The position numbers and the translations under genes are program-made. Below the pieces are notes generated by a model that searched no databases, was not told where the DNA came from, and was given only the letters and a program-made list of their open reading frames with translations. This document shows, piece after piece, positions 26,244-34,577 of a stretch of 64,000 bases of DNA; positions within the stretch are counted from its first letter, which is position 1; every line of letters starts with the position of its first letter. The DNA is from Rhizobium bangladeshense (lineage in GTDB: Bacteria > Pseudomonadota > Alphaproteobacteria > Rhizobiales > Rhizobiaceae), in assembly GCF_001662075.1 (NCBI RefSeq), contig NZ_LYPL01000001.1, positions 186,001-250,000 of the forward strand. Direction: 5' to 3'.

Positions 26244-29200
26244 ATTTCTCCGCATGGTCCATCCGCAACCCTGTTCCCTCCATCCTGCTTTTCATGCTGC
26301 TGACCGCCACTGGGCTTATCGCTTTCGAGCGGCTCTCGGTTCAGAGCTTTCCGGACATGGATCTTCCGACGGTTCAGATCCACGCCACGCTCGAGGGCGC
26401 TGCACCGGCCCAACTGGAAACCGAAGTCGCCCGCAAGATCGAGGACAAACTCGCCTCCCTCAGCCTCCTGGAGCACATCACGACAAAGATCACCGGGGGC
26501 ACCGTCGTCATCAGCGTGTCCTTCCAGATCGGCAAGGACGGCGAGGAAGCACTGAATGAGGTGCGTAATGCCGTCGACAGCACCGGCGGCGACCTGCCGT
26601 CCGCGATGCAGCCACCGAGCGTCACGAGAACTGTCATCCAAGGCTCGGCGCTGATCGCCTTTGCCGTGCGCTCCACCCGGCTCGACCCGACCGAGCTTTC
26701 CTGGTTCGTCGACAACGACATGACGAAAGCCTTGCTTGCCGTTGCAGGCGTCGGCAAGGTCAACCGCATCGGCGGCGTCGATCGCGAGATCCATATCGAT
26801 CTCGAGCCGCAACTGTTGAGCTCGCTTAATGTCAGCGCGACGACCATATCCTCAAGTTTGCGGTCGGTGCAAACCGACACATCGGGTGGACGAGGCGAGA
26901 TCGGAGGGACCAAGCAGACGATCCGAACGAACGGGGCGGTTTCCTCGATTGCGGAGCTTAAGGCGCTTGCAATTCCGCTCCCGAGTGGAAAAATGGTACG
27001 GCTTGACGAGATCGGGACGGTAACGGACAGCTTTGCTGACCGCTCGTCTATCGCCTATCTCGACGGAAAGCCGGCGATCGCCGTCGAGATCAAACGCTCG
27101 AACGGCTTTTCCGACACGGCTGTCGCTGCAGCGATCGAAGCCGCGGCAAAGGATTTGGCCAAGGCCAATCCCGATGTCGAGATCGTCAAAGCCTATAGCA
27201 CAGTTGGCCCGACCATCGAGAATTATGACGGGTCGATGCAGATGCTTTATGAAGGGGCTATTCTGGCGATCGTCGTGGTCTGGCTCTTCCTCCGGGACTG
27301 GCGCGCAACATTCCTGTCAGCAATTGCGCTTCCGCTGTCCGTCATTCCGACGTTCGCCGTCATGTATGTCGCCGATTTCAGCCTCAACACAGTGACGCTG
27401 CTGGCGCTTTCGCTGGTGGTTGGCATCCTCGTCGATGACGCGATCGTCGAAATCGAAAACATTGCGCGCCACATGCAGACGGGAAAATCGGCAAGGAGCT
27501 CGGCCCTCGAGGCTGCGGACGAAATCGGCCTTGCGGTTGTCGCCACGACTTTGACGCTCGTCGCCGTCTTCCTGCCGACCGCATTCATGAGCGGCATTCC
27601 GGGGCTCATCTTCCGGCAGTTTGGGGTGACGGCGTCGGTTGCTGTTCTTGCCTCCCTCCTGGTTGCGCGGCTTTTGACGCCGATGATGGCCGCATACGTC
27701 ATGAAGATACCTGCTGTGGAGGCGAAGGATGGGCGGATCATGCGGGGCTACATTGCGCTCGTGAAAACCTGCCTGACGCATCGCCTGCTGACGACGATCT
27801 GCGTGCTTGTATTCCTCGGTCTCTCGCTGGCGACGATCCCCCTCCTTAACTCGGGTTTCCTGCCGGCTTCGGACGATGCGCAGACGCAGGTTACAATTAC
27901 ACTACAACCCGGAACACCGATCGAAGAAACGGATGCGGTGGCCCGCAGGGCCGCCCAACTCATCTCCCATCTGCCCGAGGTCACACATGTGTTCTCGACC
28001 GTCGGGACGGTTTCATCGGGCGATCTCCTAGATTCCACGACGACAGCCGATACCGCAAGCGCATCTCTCATAGTGGACCTGAAAAAAGTCAGCCAACGAA
28101 AACGTTCCCAGCTCGACATAGAGAGCGACATCCGGCGGGCGCTTGCCGTTCTTCCCGGGGCCCGCATTCAGGTGGGATTGGGCGGCAATGGCACCAGACT
28201 GGACATTACCATGGCGAGCGACGACGCCGGCGCACTCGACGAGGCGGCCGGTGCGCTGGAAGAACAGCTTCGAACGCTGCGAGGCATTGGGGCGGTGACA
28301 TCAAGCGCTTCGCTTCAGGCCCCCGAAATTCAGATCGTCCCGGATCCCGATCGGGCCGCCGCCCTCGGCGTAACGACGGACGCGATATCCGAAGCTGTCC
28401 GCGTCTCAACCGGCGGCGATTACTCCTCCGCCCTCGCTCAGCTCAACCTGCCACAGCGCCAGCTCGACATCCGCGTGCGTTTTGACCCGAGCAACCGCAA
28501 GACGCTCGAAGACTTTGCCAATCTGCGCGTTGCCGGCAGCAGAGGCAGCGTCGACTTGGGTTCGGTTGCCGACATCACTGTCGGAAGCAGCCCGTCAGAG
28601 ATCAGTCGGATCGACCGGTCGCGCAACATCATGATTTCGGTCGAGCTCAACGGCCGCGTCCTCGGCGAGGTCTACCGCGAGGCCCAAGCCCTTCCTGCAC
28701 TCCGTGGCCTTCCCCCCGGGGTAATGCTTATCGAACAGGGCGAACTCGAGCGCCGATCCGATCTCTTCGACAGCTTCGGCATCGCCATGGCGGTCGGCAT
28801 CTTCTGCATCTACGCCGTGTTGGTCTTGCTCTTTCACGACTTCCTCCAGCCGGTAACGATTCTCATGGCGCTTCCCCTGTCGCTGGGCGGCGCCCTTCTG
28901 CCCCTCGTGCTGACGGGAACGAGCTTCTCCATGCCCGTCGTGATTGGTTTGCTGATGCTGATGGGCGTGGTGACGAAGAACTCCATTCTGCTGGTCGAAT
29001 ATGCGATCATGTCCCGACGTACAGGCGCCTCTCGCTTGGATGCCCTGGTGGAAGCCTGCAAGAAGCGGTCGCGCCCTATCGTCATGACGACGATGGCCAT
29101 GGGAGGCGGCATGCTGCCTGTGGCCCTCAGTCTCAGCGGTGGCGATGCGAACTTCCGGCAGCCGATGGCAATCGTCGTCATTGGCGGCCTGATGACCTCA

Positions 29201-29371
29201 ACTGTTCTTAGCCTCCTTGTTATTCCGGTCATTTTCACCTTTGTCGACGATTTCCTCCTCTTCCTCAGGCGAATTGCCGCGGCGACGCATCCCGAGGCTC
29301 CGACTACGGACGATCAAGAGAGTATTTCGAACGACCGGAGGCACGGCGGAAGAATCAGCCTCGCAAGGTGA
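26240..29371 (+). CDS. RND multidrug/metabolite efflux pump inner-membrane subunit
   Basis: A 1043-residue AcrB-type (HAE1-like) pump. The N-terminus reads WSIRNPVPSILLFMLLTATGLIAF, with the first periplasmic porter domain after it. Transmembrane helix 4 carries the proton-relay aspartates in LVVGILVDDAIVEIENI, and the second half shows VIGLLMLMGVVTKNSILLVEYA and PIVMTTMAMGGGMLPVA, family hallmarks. With the adaptor it forms a tripartite pump that must borrow an outer-membrane channel from elsewhere. The substrate cannot be read from sequence. Confidence 0.95.
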   Translation: MNFSAWSIRNPVPSILLFMLLTATGLIAFERLSVQSFPDMDLPTVQIHATLEGAAPAQLETEVARKIEDKLASLSLLEHITTKITGGTVVISVSFQIGKDGEEALNEVRNAVDSTGGDLPSAMQPPSVTRTVIQGSALIAFAVRSTRLDPTELSWFVDNDMTKALLAVAGVGKVNRIGGVDREIHIDLEPQLLSSLNVSATTISSSLRSVQTDTSGGRGEIGGTKQTIRTNGAVSSIAELKALAIPLPSGKMVRLDEIGTVTDSFADRSSIAYLDGKPAIAVEIKRSNGFSDTAVAAAIEAAAKDLAKANPDVEIVKAYSTVGPTIENYDGSMQMLYEGAILAIVVVWLFLRDWRATFLSAIALPLSVIPTFAVMYVADFSLNTVTLLALSLVVGILVDDAIVEIENIARHMQTGKSARSSALEAADEIGLAVVATTLTLVAVFLPTAFMSGIPGLIFRQFGVTASVAVLASLLVARLLTPMMAAYVMKIPAVEAKDGRIMRGYIALVKTCLTHRLLTTICVLVFLGLSLATIPLLNSGFLPASDDAQTQVTITLQPGTPIEETDAVARRAAQLISHLPEVTHVFSTVGTVSSGDLLDSTTTADTASASLIVDLKKVSQRKRSQLDIESDIRRALAVLPGARIQVGLGGNGTRLDITMASDDAGALDEAAGALEEQLRTLRGIGAVTSSASLQAPEIQIVPDPDRAAALGVTTDAISEAVRVSTGGDYSSALAQLNLPQRQLDIRVRFDPSNRKTLEDFANLRVAGSRGSVDLGSVADITVGSSPSEISRIDRSRNIMISVELNGRVLGEVYREAQALPALRGLPPGVMLIEQGELERRSDLFDSFGIAMAVGIFCIYAVLVLLFHDFLQPVTILMALPLSLGGALLPLVLTGTSFSMPVVIGLLMLMGVVTKNSILLVEYAIMSRRTGASRLDALVEACKKRSRPIVMTTMAMGGGMLPVALSLSGGDANFRQPMAIVVIGGLMTSTVLSLLVIPVIFTFVDDFLLFLRRIAAATHPEAPTTDDQESISNDRRHGGRISLAR

Positions 29372-29457
29372 AGCTCTCGGACTCTTCAGCGACAGGCCGC
29401 CAAGAGAACGCCGTGCAAAAGACCGACGGCGTTTTGAGCCGGGCCGAGCGGCCATGA

Positions 29458-29488
29458 CAAAACCGCCGACACTTCGGGTGCCGGCGGT
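29458..29488 (-). terminator. Rho-independent-like terminator
   Basis: ACCGCCG (29462-29468) pairs with CGGCGGT (29482-29488) around a short loop. On the minus strand it is followed by TTTTG, so it probably ends transcription coming from the DUF3313 lipoprotein gene, and may act on both converging transcripts. Confidence 0.55.
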
Positions 29489-29576
29489 GATGGATTGAAA
29501 GAGATTCAGATCGCCCCTGCCTTATATGTCGAGCAGCGCAAGACACCCGCTTACCGGGTTTGATCGTCGATCCCGG

Positions 29577-30458
29577 TCATGGTGACCATTGGCCGACGAC
29601 CGCCGGCTGCTTGTCCGTCCAGGACGGCGGCAGGCCGATTTGAGAGGCGGCGAAATCCTTGACGCCAGGCGACCGGCCGAAGCGCTCGCAGGCGGGGTAT
29701 TTCGGCCTTCCCCCGAGGCTCGACCTGATCTTCTGAGCAGACGGGAACTTGAGCAGTCCCTTATAAGGTGTCTTGCCGCTGACAAGCATCTTGGAGAAAT
29801 CGCTGCCGAAGCTCGAGGCGAGTGAATAGGCATCCCCGACCTGCGACATGCGTGCGCTGGTGGTGATGGAATTGGCGCCTTTGGCCCAGACCATCGCGCC
29901 CACTTGCTTGCCGCCTCTGGTCGTCGCTTCGGCCTCGACGGCCAGGCCTCCGAGGCCAACCGGCAGCCGCGGCAAGGGAACCGGAACAACCAGGGACGCG
30001 CCGAGTGACGTCGCGGTCGATACGCCAGCCAGGGCAGCATTTGTCGGCACAATGCGGGTGACGGTGGCGTGAATGATGACGTCCGCGTTTTCCCTGCGGT
30101 CTACGACCTGAAAACGGTCGCTGACGCCCACACAAATAGCACGGCTGATGACGTTGGCTACGAGAGCCGCCTCCGAAGGCTTCCTGATGGAAGCCCCGGC
30201 GTTTGGGGAAACCGTGGCCGGCTCTATGTAGATTGTCTTGGCCGCGGCGAGATCGTCCGGTTCGATCTTGAGTTTCGCCTTGGTGATCTTGCCATTGTTC
30301 GACGACAGGCCTTCATAGGAAACCAACGTGTTCGCCTCTTCCAGCGGTACTGCGGCGCAGCCTGCGGCAACCGACAGCGCCAGCCAGGACACAAGGATCG
30401 AGGCGGCCGGACGGGAATGGCGGCGAATGACGGCCCGGCCTGCACGGGAATGTAACAT
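29577..30458 (-). CDS. DUF3313-like lipoprotein
   Basis: A 293-residue protein. The N-terminal signal ends in LALSVAAGCAAVP, a lipobox with the lipidated cysteine at about residue 34. The body contains KTIYIEPATVSPNAG and ADVIIHATVTRIVPTNAAL, similar to DUF3313 lipoproteins, and a glycine/valine/proline-rich section (LVVPVPLPRLPVGLGG). Probably an outer-membrane or periplasmic lipoprotein of unknown role. It follows the patatin lipoprotein gene by 39 bases on the same strand, suggesting one operon. Confidence 0.75.
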   Translation of the reverse strand: MLHSRAGRAVIRRHSRPAASILVSWLALSVAAGCAAVPLEEANTLVSYEGLSSNNGKITKAKLKIEPDDLAAAKTIYIEPATVSPNAGASIRKPSEAALVANVISRAICVGVSDRFQVVDRRENADVIIHATVTRIVPTNAALAGVSTATSLGASLVVPVPLPRLPVGLGGLAVEAEATTRGGKQVGAMVWAKGANSITTSARMSQVGDAYSLASSFGSDFSKMLVSGKTPYKGLLKFPSAQKIRSSLGGRPKYPACERFGRSPGVKDFAASQIGLPPSWTDKQPAVVGQWSP

Positions 30459-30497
30459 TTCGTTCTCCTATCGTTGGAAGCTATGAGAATTGGCCCG

Positions 30498-31697
30498 CTA
30501 TCGCGAGGATTGAGCGGATTCCGCGGCGGCGAGATCGGCAAAGACCGGTCGGTCTTTCCATAGCCTGCCGCTTGCCATCTCGGCGTAGCCGAGGTGGTAG
30601 ACGGCGCGCATATAGTTGGTGTTGAAAGGATCGGTCATTCTGTAGGGGATTTGTCTATCGATCGCGGCGACCCGAAAGCGGATGCCGTTCTTCTGGGCAT
30701 AGACGTAGGTTGCGACCAATGCGCTGCGCGTCTGTGACTTGATCAGAGCGGCACTCGCTCTGGCCATGACAGCTAGCGTGTTGTTTGTCGTCGTCGAAAA
30801 CTCCGGCATGAGGGCGTTGTTGACGATGACATACATGTTCAGCTTGAGGCCCTTCGGCCACGCCGCCTGGCGCGGGCTCACCATCCAACCCTCGGGGATT
30901 GTCAGGATCTGGGATGATGAACCGCCATCCGAGTGCATCTCCTCAAATTCCTCGCCGCCTGCCTTGACCTTGATAAGCACGGCCGGAAAAATTCCGGGGA
31001 TGCTCGCCGAGGCGATGATGACGTCCTGAAAGAGCTTCAGCGCACCGGGCCGGGCGCTGTCGGCGATGGCGCCCATGTTCCAGACAACCGGTCTCTGCGA
31101 ATCGAGATTGGAGGTCAGAACGAGGAGGCGCCTGCCCTTACGGTGCTCGGCGGCGATTTTGTCCAGGATCTCCTGCGTAAGATGGCGTTCGACCATCCGA
31201 CGCAGCGGCTCCTGCCTCAGCAGACTCGGACCAAGCAGCGCCTTTGGCAGAAAATCTGCGTCCACCAACTCCTTTGCGACCCCGCTTGTATAGAGATCGA
31301 CAAGCGTGTCGTCATAGGCCTCGCCGAGGAACGCCAGAGGTGCGATCAGGGCGCCGGTGCTGACGCCGCTGACCATGTCGAATTTTGGGCGCTCTTTGCT
31401 GTCCGACCAAGCTTTGAGCACTCCGACGCTGAAGGCGCCTCCGGCTCCGCCGCCGGACAGGACCAGATAATTGACATCCTTGTGCCTCGGAATGGCAAAC
31501 CAGGCGCGCGCATCAGGCGCCTGCCGGCCAGTGTCCGCATAGCTACGGATGTCGCCAAATCCTTCGATGCTGGCGTTGGCCGCCGCCTTCGGGCTGTAGC
31601 TGACCCGGTCAGGCGCCATGCAGCCTGCCAGAGGGGCGAGGATCAGGATGGCCATCAGTCGAATCAAGTTGTCGCCCTGTCTTCGGCCACGGTTCAA
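30498..31697 (-). CDS. Patatin-like phospholipase lipoprotein
   Basis: About 399 residues. A lipoprotein signal (LIRLMAILILAPLAGC, lipid cysteine C26) is followed by a patatin hydrolase: glycine-rich oxyanion motif LSGGGAGGAF (~81-89), nucleophile elbow GVSTGA (S113) and catalytic aspartate in SDGGSSSQ (~258). The start appears to be TTG at 31697; an ATG at 31655 would leave a signal peptide without basic residues. It is likely an envelope phospholipase/acyl hydrolase. The motif ATTTTGwCTTGTTAAGAG lies 94 bases upstream, as it does before the mipA-like gene. Confidence 0.85.
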   Translation of the reverse strand: MNRGRRQGDNLIRLMAILILAPLAGCMAPDRVSYSPKAAANASIEGFGDIRSYADTGRQAPDARAWFAIPRHKDVNYLVLSGGGAGGAFSVGVLKAWSDSKERPKFDMVSGVSTGALIAPLAFLGEAYDDTLVDLYTSGVAKELVDADFLPKALLGPSLLRQEPLRRMVERHLTQEILDKIAAEHRKGRRLLVLTSNLDSQRPVVWNMGAIADSARPGALKLFQDVIIASASIPGIFPAVLIKVKAGGEEFEEMHSDGGSSSQILTIPEGWMVSPRQAAWPKGLKLNMYVIVNNALMPEFSTTTNNTLAVMARASAALIKSQTRSALVATYVYAQKNGIRFRVAAIDRQIPYRMTDPFNTNYMRAVYHLGYAEMASGRLWKDRPVFADLAAAESAQSSR

Positions 31698-31790
31698 AGG
31701 AGCAGACCACCGCCAGCCGTAAGCGTCGCTCCGCGACCCCTTTCGGATCGCGTTTCTGATCGCATTAACAGGGATTCGCGATTGCCTTGG

Positions 31791-31813
31791 ATTTTGACTT
31801 GTTAAGAGTTGTT
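31791..31813. promoter_or_regulatory. Shared promoter motif, copy before the patatin/DUF3313 operon
   Basis: ATTTTGACTTGTTAAGAG followed by TTGTT. It matches the element at 33837-33859 at 21 of 23 positions, and the two lie at nearly the same distance (94 and 87 bases) from their minus-strand start codons. Likely a regulator binding site. Confidence 0.65.
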
Positions 31814-31966
31814 ATCGCCGCAGCTACGGTCGGCAGGCTCGCGCGGGACGCCAGCCAACGTGAAAACATTCTTTATCGGTTGCCATGGTTTCAAAGATGG
31901 TTGCGACATCGCCCGGCTGGATGCGTTGGGGCCTCCCAGCAACGTCGCCCGCAAGCTGGGGTTCTG

Positions 31967-32740
31967 CTAGCCCCGCGCCAGCGAAACTTCAGGCGTGAAG
32001 ATATAACCGCCCAGACGTACCGTCTTGATAAAAGTCGGCTCCTTGTAGTCGGGCTCGATCTTTTGCCGGACACGGCTGACATGAACGTCGATACTGCGTT
32101 CGACCGGGCCGGCTGAACCTGCATGCGTGCGGGCAAGGATTTCCTGACGGTTCATGACCTGCCGCGGATTTTGGCAGAACACCAGCAAGACATCGAATTC
32201 TGCCGTCGTCAGCGACACATGAACGCCATCGCTGTCGGTCAGTTCGCGCGTGACGGGGTCGATGCGCCAACCGGCGAAGGTCATGGCTTCCTGAACGGGC
32301 TTGACTTGCATTGAATAGGAAGAGCGTCGCAAGAGCGCCCTGATCCTTGCCAAGAGTTCCCTCGAGTTGAAGGGTTTCGTGACGTAGTCGTCTGCACCGA
32401 GTTCAAGCCCGATCACCCGGTCGACTTCCTTCGTCAGTGCCGTCAGCATGAGGATCGGAACCGTGTTGGTCGATCTGATGCGCCGGCAAACGCTGAAGCC
32501 GTCCTCGCCCGGAAGCATGCCGTCGAGGACAATGAGCTGAAACTCCTTCTTCTTCAGAAGGCGGTCCATTTCCATCGCGGAGCCAACCGCTTCGGCGGCA
32601 TAGCCCGCTTCCTTCATGAGGTCGATCAACATGCCGGCAATATCGCGGTCATCCTCGACGATCAGGATGCGGACCGAAGCCTGCATGGGTGAATTGACTG
32701 CGATATGACTCATATCCGGCGCCTGACTCTGGGAAAGCAT
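31967..32740 (-). CDS. OmpR-family response regulator
   Basis: A 257-residue regulator: receiver (~23-140, acidic pair D30/D31, phospho-acceptor D73 in IVLDGMLPGEDG, threonine in LMLTAL and lysine in YVTKPF) and winged-helix output domain (~165-250, RSIDVHVSRVRQKIEPD and TVRLGGYIF). AGGAA lies nine bases before the ATG. Its most likely partner kinase is the gene at 34578, separated from it by an outer-membrane protein gene and a short protein gene on both strands. The target may be the motif found in the neighbouring promoters; that is inference. Confidence 0.95.
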   Translation of the reverse strand: MLSQSQAPDMSHIAVNSPMQASVRILIVEDDRDIAGMLIDLMKEAGYAAEAVGSAMEMDRLLKKKEFQLIVLDGMLPGEDGFSVCRRIRSTNTVPILMLTALTKEVDRVIGLELGADDYVTKPFNSRELLARIRALLRRSSYSMQVKPVQEAMTFAGWRIDPVTRELTDSDGVHVSLTTAEFDVLLVFCQNPRQVMNRQEILARTHAGSAGPVERSIDVHVSRVRQKIEPDYKEPTFIKTVRLGGYIFTPEVSLARG

Positions 32741-32913
32741 CCGCTTCAGTTCCTATCTAACAGAAAAATGTTTTGCGCATCGTTTTATTGCATAGCTCGA
32801 CCAGCGATTATAACTCCGTCGAGGAAGCGCCTGCCGCCACGCCCCGCAAGCAGCAGCCGGCCGGGAACTGACGTGACATATCGGCCCCCGCCGGCGCTTG
32901 GGCGCGCCTGAGG

Positions 32914-33750
32914 TCAGAATTTGTAGCCGACAAACATCATCACTGAAGGCTGAGTGTCCTTCTGAACCACCGGGCTATTTCGCGCGTCGCCGGTGAGGAT
33001 TCCCAGTTCGGCCTGGCCGCGGATGAACCAGTGCTCGGATGCCAGATAGGTGACTGATGCGGTAAGGTCGATGCGCTTGAAGCCTGCGCCTGCATCGTAA
33101 ACTTCAAGACCGGACCTTGCCGACTGGAAGGGGGTGACGCCGAAATAGGACTTCATGTAGCTCTTGTCCGCCCAGGTGGCCGATGCGCCGGCGGAGAGGA
33201 TGAACTTGCCTACCATGTGGGAATATTCCGCACCGAATGTCCCCGTGACGCCATCGCTGCCGCCGATGATCTTGTCGATCCCGGCACTGAGCTCGATCGG
33301 TCCGAGTTCGTAGGATATCACACCACCGATTTTTGCACCGGAATCGATATCGCCCAGTCCCTTTAGATGATCGCTATCGTCTTCGTCCCGACCGAACTCC
33401 ATGCCGCCCGTGGCGCTGATTTTGAAATTCTCGACCTTGTAGATATCGATCTCCAGGCCGGTAGGATCGACATGGACGTAATCGTTGAAAAAGCTTGCGG
33501 AAATGAAGGGGACAGGCATGGCCTCGAAATCTTTCGAGCCCTCGAATTTCGGGCCGTACACAGCTCCGGCTCCAATAACGACATTCCAGTCGTGAAGCTT
33601 GCCGCGAATACCACCGGGACGTTCGCTGGTTGGTGCAACCGGTTCGCCAGCGCCAAGTTCGCCCCGATCCGCCGCCCACGCCTCATTGCCTGCTGCTGAA
33701 AGGGGCATGAGCAGCGTCGGTAAAATCATCAAACCTATTTTCTTTTTCAT
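32914..33750 (-). CDS. MipA/OmpV-family outer-membrane protein
   Basis: A 278-residue protein with a signal peptide (KKKIGLMILPTLLMPLSA, cleavage near AWA-AD). The mature part shows alternating beta strands, including DWNVVIGAGAVYGPKFEGSK, the start motif of MipA/OmpV barrels, and ends in a C-terminal aromatic (MFVGYKF), the outer-membrane sorting signal. The start at 33750 is chosen because the signal peptide begins there; the frame is open upstream to 33915. The motif ATTTTGwCTTGTTAAGAG lies 87 bases upstream. It sits next to the two-component regulator and may be its target. Confidence 0.88.
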   Translation of the reverse strand: MKKKIGLMILPTLLMPLSAAGNEAWAADRGELGAGEPVAPTSERPGGIRGKLHDWNVVIGAGAVYGPKFEGSKDFEAMPVPFISASFFNDYVHVDPTGLEIDIYKVENFKISATGGMEFGRDEDDSDHLKGLGDIDSGAKIGGVISYELGPIELSAGIDKIIGGSDGVTGTFGAEYSHMVGKFILSAGASATWADKSYMKSYFGVTPFQSARSGLEVYDAGAGFKRIDLTASVTYLASEHWFIRGQAELGILTGDARNSPVVQKDTQPSVMMFVGYKF

Positions 33751-33836
33751 AAAAGACAAAGTTCGCTCCTGGGTGTTTTTCCGAGGATTGCTGTCCTCGA
33801 CGGGCAGCACCCTGCAGGCAAACCGTTTTGGGATGG

Positions 33837-33859
33837 ATTTTGTCTTGTTAAGAGATGTT
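33837..33859. promoter_or_regulatory. Shared promoter motif, copy before the mipA-like gene
   Basis: ATTTTGTCTTGTTAAGAG followed by ATGTT, 21 of 23 positions as in the copy at 31791-31813. Lies 87 bases upstream of the minus-strand start at 33750. Confidence 0.65.
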
Positions 33860-33991
33860 TCCGAGGCCGATAGCAGAACCGTAAGCTGGCGCTCCCAGAA
33901 GGGCGCACATCGCATGAGCTAGACCGAATTCGGCCCGATCAGTCTGGCGACGTGAAAAGAGGTGCCGGGATGACGCATCGGCCCCGGAAGA

Positions 33992-34003
33992 AACAACTCT
34001 TAA
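33992..34003. promoter_or_regulatory. Half-match of the shared motif before the pseudo-receiver gene
   Basis: AACAACTCTTAA is the reverse complement of one end of the element at 31791-31813, 12 identical bases, and lies about 70 bases before the plus-strand start at 34073. The remainder (tataatgaaac) matches less well. Confidence 0.45.
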
Positions 34004-34072
34004 TATAATGAAACGCACTTTCAGAATGAGATTCCTACTGTGCATGCGCGGCCTACGAAGAGGAATTAACTG

Positions 34073-34408
34073 ATGACCGGGAAAAACCCCGCCCCTCACG
34101 TGCTTGTCTACATCCCGGACCAGCGCGGATCACATCTTGCCGGCGAAGTGCTGCGGAGCAGGGGCTTCGGCGTGAGGAGCGCAGGCACGCTACCGGAACT
34201 CAAGCACGCGCTGGAAGGTTTCCTTTGCAAAGTGATTGTCACCATTACTTCGAAGATCGGCGAGGTGCGGATCCTCTCCAATCTCCCTGTGGTCAACATT
34301 CAAGCCTTTGTGCTGCCCAACATCGACGCGGCGTCATCCGAACGGCCTGCGCTATTCGACAGGGCCGCTTTTCTCGAGCGGGTTCAGACGCTGGCGGAGT
34401 CGCATTAG
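34073..34408 (+). CDS. Small protein, possible pseudo-receiver
   Basis: A 111-residue cytosolic protein. The alternation HVLVYIPDQRGSHLAGEVLRS, GFGVRSAGTLPELKHALEG, KVIVTITSKIGEV resembles the first strands and helices of a response-regulator receiver, but there is no acidic pair and the phospho-acceptor position holds threonine (VTIT). I therefore describe it as receiver-like without phosphorylation, with low certainty. GAGGAATTAACTG precedes the ATG. It lies between the OmpR-type regulator/MipA genes and the kinase gene and could link them. Confidence 0.6.
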   Translation: MTGKNPAPHVLVYIPDQRGSHLAGEVLRSRGFGVRSAGTLPELKHALEGFLCKVIVTITSKIGEVRILSNLPVVNIQAFVLPNIDAASSERPALFDRAAFLERVQTLAESH

Positions 34409-34577
34409 GGGTCCGCGCGCATAACGTTAACAAAAAAACATCATTCCGGCTGACATTTGCTACCATCGCGACAGGGATCGCACCGCTTCGGGCTGTCTGC
34501 TGGTTGGCGAAGCGAGGCGAGCGGCGAATGAGGCCGGCAGCTATCGGCTGTTGCCGCGCCGATCAGAAAGGCTGACG

